A DNA stretch of 64,000 nt from Acidobacteriota bacterium. Lineage in GTDB: Bacteria > Acidobacteriota > Blastocatellia > RBC074. A model generated the notes under the pieces. That model made no database searches, had not been told where the DNA came from, and saw only the letters and a list, made by a program, of their open reading frames with translations. This document shows, piece by piece, positions 39,252 to 47,871 of the stretch (position 1 is its first letter; each line of letters opens with the position of its first letter). The DNA lies in contig JACPYM010000007.1 of the NCBI GenBank assembly GCA_016196035.1, positions 62,001 to 126,000 of the forward strand, read 5' to 3'. Made by a program: the position numbers and the translations under genes.

Positions 39252-39377
39252 CCCTGGGTACGCACGCTTCGTGAGCGTGCAGGCGTGGCATGAGACGGAA
39301 TCAAGCCGGAGAATTTCCTTTCAGCATGAATCGGTCTGACGCCACGCCCGCACGCTCACGAAGCGTGCGTACCCAGG
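39252..39377. repeat. REPIN-like palindrome, family C copy 2
   Basis: It starts one base after the stop at 39250. The arms CCTGGGTACGCACGCTTC and complement contain the mini-palindrome GCTTCGTGAGC. The loop shares GCCGGAG and TTTCCTTTCAGCAT with copy 1 (12174-12297), while the middle of the arms differs on both sides in a complementary way. Confidence 0.8.
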
Positions 39378-39394
39378 TAGAAATACACAAAACA

Positions 39395-40780
39395 ATGAGC
39401 CTTTGGGGAGGCCGGTTCACCGGCGAGACCGACGCATTCTTCGCTTATTACAACGCCAGTTTCCGCTTTGATCGCCGCCTGCTGCACGCCGATTTGCAAG
39501 CCTGCGCCGTGCAGGCCCAGGCGCTCGGCCAAGCAGGCGTGTTGCAAGACAATGAAGTCGCGGCCATCGTCAACGGCCTGCAACAAATCGGCGCAACCTT
39601 TGCCGATCCCGCCACCCTCGACGATCCCAACTTCGCCGACGCCGAAGACGTCCACAGCTTCATCGAAGCGCGCCTCGTCGAATTGATTGGCCCAACGGGC
39701 TTCAAACTGCACACAGGCCGCAGCCGCAACGATCAAGTGGCCGTCGCCACGCGCGTATTCTTGCGCGGCGAAATTGACGCCACCGCTGAATTGCTGTGCG
39801 ATGTGCAACGCGCGTTGATTGAACTGGCGGAAAAGTATCAAGACGCTCCGCTGCCCGGTTACACGCATTTGCAGAAGGCGCAGCCGGTGCTGTTCGCGCA
39901 CTACCTGCTAGCCTATTTCCAAATGCTGGCGCGCGACCGCGACCGGCTGCGCGATGTGCGCAAACGCGTGAACGTGTTGCCGCTCGGTTCCGGGGCGTTG
40001 GCAGGCACGAACTTCGCGGTTGATCGTGAATGGATGGCCGCCGAGCTTGGCTTCGACAACGTGACGCGCAACAGCCTGGATGCTGTGAGTGACCGCGATT
40101 ACGTGATCGAATTCGTCCACACGGCGGCGCTGACGATGATGCATCTCTCGCGGCTGGCCGAAGATTTGATTATCTATTCGACGCAGGAGTTCGGCTTTAT
40201 CAAATTGGGCGATGCGATTGCCACCGGCAGCAGCCTGATGCCGCAAAAGAAAAACCCCGACTCGCTGGAATTGATGCGCGGCAAAGCGGCCCGTGTCTTT
40301 GGCCATTCGACCGCGCTGCTGACGCTGGCGAAGGGGACGCCGCTCGCCTACAACAAAGATTTTCAGGAAGATAAAGAAGCCCTCTTTGACACCCTGGATA
40401 CGCTCAACGGCAGCTTGCGCGTGGCGGCGACGGTGTTACGCAACATCGAATTCAATGCCGAACGCGCGCGGGCCGCCGCGATCAGCGATTACACCAACGC
40501 GACGGACCTGGCGGATTACCTGGTGCGCAAAGGCTTGGAATTCCGCAAGGCCCACGAAGTCATCGGGCGCATCGTGGTTTTTGCGATGCAGCAGGGCCGG
40601 GAGTTACACGAATTGACGCTGGCCGAATGCCAACAATTTTCGCCGCTGTTTGAGGCTGATTTGTTTGAGGCGATTTCGTTGGAAGCTTCGCTGGCGGGGA
40701 AACGGGCAATTGGCGGGACGGCGCCGGAGCAGGTGCGGCAGGAATTGAAGGCGGCGCGTGCAGCCGGTTCAATAGATTGA
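39395..40780 (+). CDS. argH: Argininosuccinate lyase
   Basis: The last enzyme of arginine synthesis, splitting argininosuccinate to arginine and fumarate in the cytoplasm as a tetramer. The 461-residue protein starts SLWGGRFTGETDAFFAYYNAS and has the fumarase/aspartase signature GSSLMPQKKNPDSLELMRG with the catalytic Ser, plus TGRSRNDQVAVATR and PGYTHLQKAQPV. The upstream in-frame sequence is repeat-derived, so I start at ATG 39395. The 3' end overlaps the convergent PIN gene by 12 bp. Confidence 0.96.
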   Translation: MSLWGGRFTGETDAFFAYYNASFRFDRRLLHADLQACAVQAQALGQAGVLQDNEVAAIVNGLQQIGATFADPATLDDPNFADAEDVHSFIEARLVELIGPTGFKLHTGRSRNDQVAVATRVFLRGEIDATAELLCDVQRALIELAEKYQDAPLPGYTHLQKAQPVLFAHYLLAYFQMLARDRDRLRDVRKRVNVLPLGSGALAGTNFAVDREWMAAELGFDNVTRNSLDAVSDRDYVIEFVHTAALTMMHLSRLAEDLIIYSTQEFGFIKLGDAIATGSSLMPQKKNPDSLELMRGKAARVFGHSTALLTLAKGTPLAYNKDFQEDKEALFDTLDTLNGSLRVAATVLRNIEFNAERARAAAISDYTNATDLADYLVRKGLEFRKAHEVIGRIVVFAMQQGRELHELTLAECQQFSPLFEADLFEAISLEASLAGKRAIGGTAPEQVRQELKAARAAGSID

Positions 40781-41175
40781 GAAGGTGTGGCTGTAAGCTT
40801 GGTAAAAGGGCTTGGTCGGTTTTTCGGCGGAGATGAAATCCGCCTTCGCCGCGATGGCGGCAGCGAGGTGCAACGCATCCATCCCGCCGATCCCGTATTG
40901 GCAAGCCAATGTGAGCGCAGGTTGAATGAGTGACGCTTCGTCAACCCAGATGGCGACGTTGTTAAAAAAGCGATTGTAGAAATTCAACTCCCTGGTCAAC
41001 CGATACTTGGTTGGAATCGCAAGCACTTCAAGCAGCAGAAATTTGGTGGCAACGAACTCGCGGGTTGTATCCGCGAGAATCCCCAACGCCCGCAGCTTTC
41101 GCGCCGGGTCTTTCCCAGCGATGGCGTTGATAGTACGGAAGAATCTACGACGGTTGGCTGTTTATTCGTCGTCAT
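40769..41175 (-). pseudogene. PIN-domain (VapC-like) toxin gene with a 1-nt frameshift
   Basis: From ATG 41175 the frame reads MTTNKQPTVVDSSVL, the canonical PIN start with the first metal-binding Asp, then drifts out of frame. The continuation INAIAGKDPARKLRAL, then LILVEVL-like EFVATKFLLLEVLA, GGMDALHLAAAIAAKADFIS, is in the next frame and ends at 40769. Adding one base near 41133 restores a protein of about 134 residues. The ATG overlaps the 3' end of the antitoxin gene, the usual antitoxin-toxin order. Either the toxin is dead or the indel is an assembly error. Confidence 0.7.
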
Positions 41176-41389
41176 CGGGATAATATCCGCCCTTCCTGCG
41201 CTTCAACTCCCGTTCGAGTTCCTCTTCGGTATAAAGCTTTTCACCGGAAGCCGCATACTCCTGACTTAGATCGAATAGCTCGCGCCCCATCTCCGACATC
41301 GTTTCATACGTTAGGTCAGGCGGAATGTAGGCCCGGCGCACCGGCGGCAATGGCTCGGCTTCAGTGACCGCGTGTTTTGGGTTCGGCAT
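41162..41389 (-). CDS. Antitoxin of the PIN-toxin pair
   Basis: A 75-residue acidic protein starting MPNPKHAVTEAEPLPPVRRA, followed by YIPPDLTYETMSEMGRELFDLSQEY and a charged C-terminus (EEELERELKRRKGGYY). ATG 41389 has GGAAAGGAG upstream, better than the ATG at 41410. It overlaps the start of the PIN toxin gene by 14 bp. No ribbon-helix-helix or AbrB motif is obvious, so family assignment is left open. An imperfect inverted repeat at 41425-41461 upstream may be its operator. Confidence 0.65.
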   Translation of the reverse strand: MPNPKHAVTEAEPLPPVRRAYIPPDLTYETMSEMGRELFDLSQEYAASGEKLYTEEELERELKRRKGGYYPDDDE

Positions 41390-41424
41390 AAACTGCGACT
41401 CCTTTCCCATGCACGAAAATAGAA

Positions 41425-41461
41425 GAGCCGACCGTCCGGCTTGGGACCTTCGGGTCGGCTC
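41425..41461. promoter_or_regulatory. Inverted repeat upstream of the antitoxin gene
   Basis: GAGCCGAC (41425-41432) and GTCGGCTC (41454-41461) with a GGCTTGGGACC core lie 36 bp upstream of the antitoxin start. Type II modules are usually autoregulated at such palindromes. Role inferred from position only. Confidence 0.35.
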
Positions 41462-41463
41462 GG

Positions 41464-41499
<36 letters not shown>

Positions 41500-41596
41500 G
41501 CTGTCATTTTTGCCACAAGCGTGTAGGAGCGTCAAGCCCAATTCCATTTTGAAGAGAACATAATTTTGGCGCTCCATCCGCTTGCGGCTTAATGCT

Positions 41597-42766
41597 TTAC
41601 TTGAGCTTTTGCAGCTTCTCCGCCGCTGCCTGCAAGGTTTCTTCGCGTTTGCAGTAACAGAAGCGGATTTGTTGCGCACCCAATTCCGGCTGGCTGTAAA
41701 AGCTGCTGCCGGGGACGACCGCGACACCGATTTCACTGATCAGATACTTAGTGAATTCGACATCGTTGGCAAAGCCGAACCTGGAGATGTCGGTCATGAT
41801 GTAATAGGCCCCATCCGGTTTGTAACAACGAAAGCCCGCCTCTTCCAACACGCCCAGCAGAAAATCCCGCTTTTGCAGATAGGTCGTTTGCAGCTTGTCG
41901 TAATAGCTCTGCGGCAAGCTCAGCGCGTGTACGCCCGCTTCCTGCAACGGCGCGGCGGCCCCCACAGTAAGGAAGTCGTGCACCTTGCGAATCGCGTCGG
42001 TCACGGCGGGCGGCGCGATCGCATAACCCACGCGCCAGCCCGTCACCGAATAGGTTTTGGACATGCCATTGATCGTCACCGTGCGTTCGCGCATCCCGTC
42101 CAGCGTCGCCATCGCAATGTGGCGCACGTCGCGTGTCGCAGCGGGATACCAGATGTGTTCGTAGATTTCATCCGTAAAGGCAAACGCGTCGAATTCGATG
42201 CACAGATCGGCGATACAACGCAGCTCGTCGTAGCTGAACACCTTGCCCGTCGGATTGTGCGGATTGGTGATGATGATGGCTTTGGTGTTGGCGTTGAACG
42301 CGGCGCGCAATTCCGCCGGATCAAAGCTCCAATTCGGTGGATGGAGCGTGACATACCGCACTTTCGCCTCAGTCAAAATCGCATCCGGGCCGTAGTTTTC
42401 ATAATACGGCTCAAACACGATCACTTCTTCATCAGGATCAACCGTGCCCAGCATCGTGGCGATCATCGCTTCGGTCGAACCGCAGGTGACGACGATTTCG
42501 CGGTCAGGGTCAACGTCCAGCCCCAGATTCCATTTGGTCTTGGCCGCGATAGCGTCACGAAAACGTTTTGACCCCCAGGTGACCGCGTACTGATTGATGT
42601 CGGCATTGATCGCGTCGCAGGCCGCCTGCTTCAGTTCATCCGGGGCGGGGAAGTCAGGGAAACCTTGCGATAGATTGATGGCACCGTGCAATTGCGCCTG
42701 GCGCGTCATTTCGCGAATGACCGATTCGGTGAACAGAGCCGCTTTGCGGGAAATAAATTCTTTCAT
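41597..42766 (-). CDS. Class I/II aminotransferase (aspartate / kynurenine-glutamine transaminase-like)
   Basis: A fold-type I PLP enzyme of 389 residues: INLSQGFPDFPAPDEL, TCGSTEAMIA, FEPYYENYGPDA, ITNPHNPTGKVFS, DEIYEHIWY and the Schiff-base Lys in INGMSKTYSVTGWRVGYA. The GFPDFP start and the MSKTYS lysine motif fit the methionine/kynurenine-glutamine aminotransferase subgroup rather than classical AspC. ATG 42766 is chosen because the upstream in-frame extension overlaps the HTH gene. Likely substrates are aromatic or sulfur amino acids. Confidence 0.9.
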   Translation of the reverse strand: MKEFISRKAALFTESVIREMTRQAQLHGAINLSQGFPDFPAPDELKQAACDAINADINQYAVTWGSKRFRDAIAAKTKWNLGLDVDPDREIVVTCGSTEAMIATMLGTVDPDEEVIVFEPYYENYGPDAILTEAKVRYVTLHPPNWSFDPAELRAAFNANTKAIIITNPHNPTGKVFSYDELRCIADLCIEFDAFAFTDEIYEHIWYPAATRDVRHIAMATLDGMRERTVTINGMSKTYSVTGWRVGYAIAPPAVTDAIRKVHDFLTVGAAAPLQEAGVHALSLPQSYYDKLQTTYLQKRDFLLGVLEEAGFRCYKPDGAYYIMTDISRFGFANDVEFTKYLISEIGVAVVPGSSFYSQPELGAQQIRFCYCKREETLQAAAEKLQKLK

Positions 42767-42773
42767 CGGATTC

Positions 42774-42995
42774 TTACGCCGAAAGCCTGCTGACCACGCG
42801 CGTGCCCGCGCCCTGTTTGACCGTGCGTTTGACGAATTGTTCCAGCGCCGGGCGCGGCAGCCAGCGCGCACCGTCCTGTTCGATCACCCGTAGATTGCCC
42901 TCTTCGGCAGCCAGTTCCAGCGTCGTGACGGGCACGTCGTATTCGCGCGCCGCACCTTTGAAACTCAACAAATCATTGCTATCGAAAACACTCAT
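42774..42995 (-). CDS. Small helix-turn-helix protein (excisionase/MerR-like)
   Basis: A 73-residue protein: LSFKGAAREYDVPVTTLELAAEEGNLRVIEQDG, then WLPRPALEQFVKR. This is the pattern of a winged-helix excisionase-type DNA-binding domain, with the helix-turn-helix at residues 12-34 and the wing at the end. AAAGGA precedes the start. It ends 7 bp before the aminotransferase gene, so the two may be co-transcribed. No integrase is nearby. Confidence 0.65.
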   Translation of the reverse strand: MSVFDSNDLLSFKGAAREYDVPVTTLELAAEEGNLRVIEQDGARWLPRPALEQFVKRTVKQGAGTRVVSRLSA

Positions 42996-43113
42996 CTAGT
43001 TGTTGTTCCTTTCGGGATTGTTGGTTGAAGGGAGCGAGGATTCTACCGGCTAGGCTGCATTCCGCCAACCGCTTCCCGGCGATTCCGCCACATTGGCGAC
43101 CAGTTCAGAGTCA

Positions 43114-43182
43114 CCCGTTCAGAGTTCACGCTTCAGCGTGTTTGAAGCGCCCAGACACGCTGAAGCGTGAACTCTGAACGGG
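43114..43182. repeat. REPIN-like palindrome, family D copy 1
   Basis: CCCGTTCAGAGTTCACGC and complement form arms, each containing the internal palindrome CACGCTTCAGCGTG, with a 13-bp loop. It lies 15 bp beyond the 3' end of the last gene of the CHAT operon. A second copy at 47700-47771 lies beyond the operon's 5' end. Confidence 0.8.
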
Positions 43183-43197
43183 TCGTGAACTCCAAAC

Positions 43198-43674
43198 TCA
43201 CAGCTTCATCCGCAACGCCACCAACACAAACGCCGCCAGCAATCCGCCCAGCATCCAGTAAAACGCCAGCTCGAGTTCGCGCTGTTTCTCTTTGGCCAAC
43301 TCGCCCAGCTTATGGCGAATGTCAGCGGGCGCGTGGCGATAGAGGCGCAGTTCTTCGGTCTTCACCACCTTCAGGCATTGGTACAGCCCCAGCATCCAGC
43401 ACAGCAGCGGCGCGAGGAACAGCGCCTTCATCCACAACTCCGCCGTTTCGGGGACGAATTTCGCAAAGCCGAGCATGCCGAGGTAGATGCCCTGCAATGC
43501 ACCCAGTCCGGTCATCAGCGACGCGGCTGCTGCCCTGACCGCCGGCAACGATTCGACGATCAGCTTGTTCGCCTGCTCCAGCCAGAAATCATCATCCGGC
43601 TCGGACGGCGCGCTCTGGTAAATGACTTCAGCCTGCTTGGATGGGTTGGCCCGGTCGGTTTGGATGTCAGGCAT
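43198..43674 (-). CDS. Membrane protein of the CHAT operon, function unknown
   Basis: A 158-residue protein with a polar N-terminus (about 45 residues) and hydrophobic segments near residues 47-75 (VRAAAASLMTGLGALQGIYLGMLGF), 83-100 (ALFLAPLLCWMLGLYQCL) and 138-158 (ELAFYWMLGGLLAAFVLVAL). A charged cytoplasmic loop (EELRLYRHAPADIRHKLGEL) lies between. The ATG overlaps the stop of the preceding small gene by 8 bp. As third gene after a CHAT protease-type protein it could be the membrane effector or target, but no pore-forming family is recognised. Confidence 0.65.
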   Translation of the reverse strand: MPDIQTDRANPSKQAEVIYQSAPSEPDDDFWLEQANKLIVESLPAVRAAAASLMTGLGALQGIYLGMLGFAKFVPETAELWMKALFLAPLLCWMLGLYQCLKVVKTEELRLYRHAPADIRHKLGELAKEKQRELELAFYWMLGGLLAAFVLVALRMKL

Positions 43675-43912
43675 GGTCTGCTCCCAGCATCTCTTCGAGC
43701 ATCGGGCGCGTGATGACGATGCGGCCTTCCGCGCACGCGCGACACCGCAACGTCACGCGCTCCGGCAAATTTTGCAGCCGCGCCTCTGCGCCCCTGTACA
43801 CCACTGCTTCTTCCAGCGCGCGGTCTAAATCCACGTCGTTGATGTGCTGCCCCGCGCCATTGCATTTAATCTTGATGAGTTTTGCCATTCCTGTCTGTCC
43901 TTCGTCGCTCAT
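43667..43912 (-). CDS. Small Cys-motif protein of the CHAT operon
   Basis: An 81-residue protein (or 73 from the second ATG at 43888): KLIKIKCNGAGQHINDVDLD, then LPERVTLRCRACAEGRIVIT, RPMLEEML. One Cys lies in KCNG and a CRAC pair in the second half, with conserved-looking His and Asp, suggesting a small metal-binding fold. The ATG overlaps the TGA of the CHAT gene (ATGA), and its own stop overlaps the next gene, so all three are translationally coupled. I recall similar KCNG/GxHIN proteins beside CHAT genes elsewhere, but cannot check. Possibly a regulator or cleavage substrate. Confidence 0.65.
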   Translation of the reverse strand: MSDEGQTGMAKLIKIKCNGAGQHINDVDLDRALEEAVVYRGAEARLQNLPERVTLRCRACAEGRIVITRPMLEEMLGADHA

Positions 43913-46900
43913 GACATCTTGCCTTTGAAGGCGCTGCGAAATTGGCTAATCGCTTGCTTTACGCTTTTCCATAGCAACTTCAGAATACCGCGAATTCCTA
44001 CGCCTTTTTTGATGTCATCTGTGCCTTTTTTGATGTCATCAGATACTTCTCCACCAGTTACTTCACGCCACGCCGCATCAAAATTTCTCACGCCCCACAT
44101 TACGCGAAGCATTATGAGATTATTTACCACAATCCGCGCGTGCGGAGATTTCGGAGATTGCAGTTCAAGACGTATCGTCTGCGCGTTCAGTAACATCAGG
44201 AAGGCCTCGGTATATCGCCCGATTTCGGTGAAGAGCTGGCCAAGCTGACAGAGCGAAATCGCTACACCTTCGCGACGGCCAAGTTCCTTATTGATCGCCA
44301 GTGAGTGTTGATACTGCTCCAAAGCTAATCCATAATCACCGCATTCTTGATGAATCATCCCGATCTCATGTAGCAACCTCGCCAGGCCAGGGCGATTACC
44401 CAACTCTTCTGTAATCGCTAGAGAACGCCGATAATGCTCCAAAGCCGCATCGTATTCGCCGCGATCGTGATGGATAATCCCAATATGATACAACGTACCA
44501 GCCAGGCCAATTCGATGACCCAACTCCTCACTAATCGCCAGCGAGCGCTGATAATGCTCCAAAGCCAATCCGTAATCTCTGCGATAGAAATGAATCGTCC
44601 CAATCTGATGCAGCGTACTAGCCATACCAGCGCGATCACCCAACTCCTCTCGGATTGCATGTGAGCACCGGTACTGCTCCAAAGCCATACCATACTCGCC
44701 GCACTCTTGATGAATGATTCCAATCTGCTGCAATGAACTCGCCACACCTGCTTGATGACCTAAGCCCTCACTGATCGCCAACGAACGATGATAATGCTCC
44801 AAGGCAGCCTTGTACTCGCAGCGATCATGATGAATATTTCCAATGTGAAGCAACGAACTCGCCACACCTGCTTGATTACCCTGTTTCTCCGCGATCTTCA
44901 CTGAGCGTTGAAACTGCTCTAAGGCCGCGTCGTACTCGTTTTGATCCAGCATCGTCCTGGCCTGATGGTGTAAAAAAGTAGCCAGCACGTCACTATCACT
45001 ATCTAGTTTGCTTGATAATCGCCGAAATTGTTCTCCAACAAAACGGTTGAAGCCCCAGTTCTCAAGTAGCGAGTGTGCGTTTGCCAGTAACCACGTGGCA
45101 TCTTCGAACTCTTCGGCTTCCATTAGCAACTTGAATGCTTCCATCTCGCTCCACACGTCGGCCGGGGTTTTATCTTCCTTTCGAGTCAATAGTGTATGGT
45201 TTGTGAAGAACTTTGCGGCGTCCCGCAATCGTTCGCGCCATGTTTCGCGCAAATGTTGACCACAACAAAAATCGCGCACCAGACTGTGAACCGACAGCGC
45301 GCGCATTTGACCGTCTTCACTGACGGGCGTGACCAACCCCCATTCGATCAATTCGCGGATCTCGTTGGCGAGTTCGAGCGTTGACCTCTGTTCCGGCAAT
45401 TCCTTTTCAATTTGCGCCCGCAACGCAGCATCATCGCACTGGTTCCATTCAACGGGCAATTTGTTGCGGTCGAGCGATGCAAGAATCCGATCGACTTCAT
45501 CAGCTTGCGAAACCTTTTCGCCCATCATCCATTCCGCTGCATCGGTGGGCACTGTCTGCTGGAATGCAGCAAGCTGGGTGAGTAGTTCGCGCGCCCGGTC
45601 GGACAATCGCCGATAGTTCAATTCAATCGCCAGAAATTCGCGCAGTTCCGACTTGAGCAAACTTGCGTCCTGCAAGGCTTGGTCGAGCGGCTGATGGCTG
45701 CAATGCCGATCCAGCGTGACCAGCGCGTAAGGATGACCGCCGAACTTTTCCAGCACCGCCGGTTTGTCACGATACGCAGCCTGCGCCAGATTCGGCAGCT
45801 TCTGCATCAGCATCAGAGCTTCGGGGCGGCTGAGATCGCCGAGCGGCAACTCCTGCAAATTGCCGAGCCGTTCGCCGTCGAGATCGAACAGATACCGCGT
45901 CGTGAACAGAAACCGGCTGCCCGTCGCCGTCGCCCGCACCAGCGTCGTCAGGAAGACGCGCAAATCTTCGTTGATGAATTCGCGCCGCTCATCAAGTTGC
46001 GATTCAAAATTATCGAAGACGATCAGCAGCGGCCACTCGGTCAGCAGTTTCTCGATTTCATTCGCCAACGTTTCCGGCGGCAGGTTCTGCCCGATCAAGG
46101 ATTGCAGTTGCGGCTTTCCCTGCGCCGCAAAGTAACGATGCAGTTCCAGCAGAATCGTTTCCGGCCCGAGCGCGGCGCGGCGGCAATCAAAGCTCATCAC
46201 GTCTTTGAAGCGTGGGCGCAAACGATTAATGGCGTGGGTGAGCAGCGCCGTCTTGCCGATGCCCCCGATGCCGTGAATGATGACGGCGCGCTGATCCTGA
46301 TGCAGCAAGGCATCACGAAGCTTGCGATACTCGCGGCGACGGCCATAAAAGCCGTGCGCCAGCGGGTCTAGCCTGTCGCCAAGATAGGTTGCGCCTGGCT
46401 CAGTTTGCGGCGCTGAGCTTTGCGCTTCGGTCGTCTGCAAGCAAGCGCCGTCAGCCGCGAGCAAAACGATGGCCAGCGCGTCGTTGTTGATGAAGAACCT
46501 TTCGTCCGCAAGCAGCACACGCCGCGCCGCGTGAACCGCGCGTTCCAGTTCGACGCCTTTGGCAATCTCCCGGTACAAAACTTCCGCGAACTTCAAACCG
46601 CCTTCATCGGTGATGGAAAACTGCATCGCAATCACGGCGGGCACGCGCTGCCGCAGCAGTTCGCGCGCCAGATCGTTGAAAGCCCCCGTGTGCAGCGTGC
46701 GCGCCGTCTGGCAACCGGAGATCACCGCCAGCCGCAGCCTGTCCACACCGCTCTCGACGGCCTGCATCACTTCGGCAATGGAGGCGGGCAGCTTCTTCCC
46801 GTGCGCATCTTCCAGCAGCAAGCCGCCGCCGTCGCGCGGGCTGATGCCGTGGCCGGTGAAATGCAGAATGTGGTAGCCGTCTTTTAAGCTGCGTGCGAGG

Positions 46901-47505
46901 ATTTCCAGCTTCGCTTCGTCTTCAAAATCGGCGGAGATGCGTCCCTGAGCCGCCGGGTCGTTGATCGCTTCGAGCAGGATTTCCTGTTCACGTTCGGCGT
47001 TCAAGCGCTCGTGGTCTTGCAAATCGAGCGGGCTGGCAAAGAAACCGAAGAGCTTCAACTGACGCGGAATCGGCGGCAGTTCGCTTGGCGGCGCGACATC
47101 CAACGGCAGCCGCGTCAGCGTCGTCTTGGTTCCGGCGGCGATGAATTCCGCGCCGTCGTGCAGCGTCTCCCAGGGCAAGACTTCCAGCTTTGCCGCGTCT
47201 TTGGCAAAACGCAGACAGAGAATCAGAAACTCGCTGCGCTGTTTGTATTCGTGCCAGACCTGCTCGACGGCGGGCAGGAAGAGTTTTTGATAAAGCTCGC
47301 GCCCAAGCTTCTGCAATTCATCGAAGCGTTCCGCCGCGTCCTTTGTTGAAGCGTTGAGCCGATCCACGCTGAAATCGGTCAGGAAATCCACGCGGTGGCT
47401 GAACGTGGCGGACGCGAGCGGCTGGGACGAACTGCGTTCGCAAACGGCGAGCGAATAGCTTTCGGCGGACAAGGGCTGAATCTGAAAATCGAGGATCGTT
47501 GGCAT
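43909..47505 (-). CDS. CHAT protease - NB-ARC/STAND ATPase - TPR protein
   Basis: A 1198-residue protein. CHAT domain (about residues 90-350) with the caspase-like dyad His219 in HFTGHG and Cys265 in VISGCQTA. NB-ARC/AP-ATPase (about 375-720) with P-loop GIGGIGKT (412-419), Walker B LLIVFDNFES and a winged-helix region. TPRs from about residue 850: six or more 40-residue repeats (RSLAISEELGH, GIIHHDRGEYDAALEHY). This is the layout of STAND-type conflict sensors in which ligand binding by the repeats triggers oligomerisation and protease action. Start at 47505 after GAAAGG. First gene of a three-gene overlapping operon. Confidence 0.88.
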   Translation of the reverse strand: MPTILDFQIQPLSAESYSLAVCERSSSQPLASATFSHRVDFLTDFSVDRLNASTKDAAERFDELQKLGRELYQKLFLPAVEQVWHEYKQRSEFLILCLRFAKDAAKLEVLPWETLHDGAEFIAAGTKTTLTRLPLDVAPPSELPPIPRQLKLFGFFASPLDLQDHERLNAEREQEILLEAINDPAAQGRISADFEDEAKLEILARSLKDGYHILHFTGHGISPRDGGGLLLEDAHGKKLPASIAEVMQAVESGVDRLRLAVISGCQTARTLHTGAFNDLARELLRQRVPAVIAMQFSITDEGGLKFAEVLYREIAKGVELERAVHAARRVLLADERFFINNDALAIVLLAADGACLQTTEAQSSAPQTEPGATYLGDRLDPLAHGFYGRRREYRKLRDALLHQDQRAVIIHGIGGIGKTALLTHAINRLRPRFKDVMSFDCRRAALGPETILLELHRYFAAQGKPQLQSLIGQNLPPETLANEIEKLLTEWPLLIVFDNFESQLDERREFINEDLRVFLTTLVRATATGSRFLFTTRYLFDLDGERLGNLQELPLGDLSRPEALMLMQKLPNLAQAAYRDKPAVLEKFGGHPYALVTLDRHCSHQPLDQALQDASLLKSELREFLAIELNYRRLSDRARELLTQLAAFQQTVPTDAAEWMMGEKVSQADEVDRILASLDRNKLPVEWNQCDDAALRAQIEKELPEQRSTLELANEIRELIEWGLVTPVSEDGQMRALSVHSLVRDFCCGQHLRETWRERLRDAAKFFTNHTLLTRKEDKTPADVWSEMEAFKLLMEAEEFEDATWLLANAHSLLENWGFNRFVGEQFRRLSSKLDSDSDVLATFLHHQARTMLDQNEYDAALEQFQRSVKIAEKQGNQAGVASSLLHIGNIHHDRCEYKAALEHYHRSLAISEGLGHQAGVASSLQQIGIIHQECGEYGMALEQYRCSHAIREELGDRAGMASTLHQIGTIHFYRRDYGLALEHYQRSLAISEELGHRIGLAGTLYHIGIIHHDRGEYDAALEHYRRSLAITEELGNRPGLARLLHEIGMIHQECGDYGLALEQYQHSLAINKELGRREGVAISLCQLGQLFTEIGRYTEAFLMLLNAQTIRLELQSPKSPHARIVVNNLIMLRVMWGVRNFDAAWREVTGGEVSDDIKKGTDDIKKGVGIRGILKLLWKSVKQAISQFRSAFKGKMS

Positions 47506-47699
47506 AGGCCGACCTTTCATCAGGAAATCTGCTGGAAGCGTGTCACGCCGCAACATCGCCGAAGTAGCAAGAGCACTGAACTCGCCATGAACTTTCTCCT
47601 GCTTGATTCGTAGTGCGAAGTGACGATGAGAGGCTGCGATGATAAGGAGGCGGGCAGACGGTGTCAAAATTCAGGGCTACAAAGGCAAAATGGCGTTCG

Positions 47700-47771
47700 T
47701 TCAGGTTCAGAGTTCACGCTTCAGCGTGTTTAAGATTGAAGACACGCTGAAGCGCGAACTCTGAACCTGAA
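47700..47771. repeat. REPIN-like palindrome, family D copy 2
   Basis: The arms TTCAGGTTCAGAGTTCACGC and complement carry the same internal palindrome as copy 1 (43114-43182), with the loop TTTAAGATTGAAG. It lies about 195 bp upstream of the CHAT gene. The rest of 47506-47871 shows the promoter at 47811 and nothing else. Confidence 0.8.
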
Positions 47772-47810
47772 TTGAATGGTCGTTGGTCTTGTGAGGCTCG
47801 AATGCACGGC

Positions 47811-47839
47811 TTGAAATCTGGGAAGCGCGTCCCTACAAT
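47811..47839 (+). promoter_or_regulatory. Promoter of the anti-sigma-like gene
   Basis: TTGAAA (47811-47816), 17 bp, TACAAT (47834-47839). The ATG at 47872 follows after AAGGGAG. Confidence 0.65.
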
Positions 47840-47871
47840 GCGCGCGTGATTCTGTAAGGGAGTTCAATGCA

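Noticed and set aside
42774-42995. Prophage or integrative element excisionase
   Set aside because: The HTH resembles excisionases but no integrase, att repeat or phage gene lies nearby.
44200-44960. Regular ~120-bp repeats, at first sight a CRISPR-like or tandem array
   Set aside because: They are the codons of 40-residue TPR units in the CHAT protein; no identical short repeats with unique spacers are present. No CRISPR array was seen in the window.
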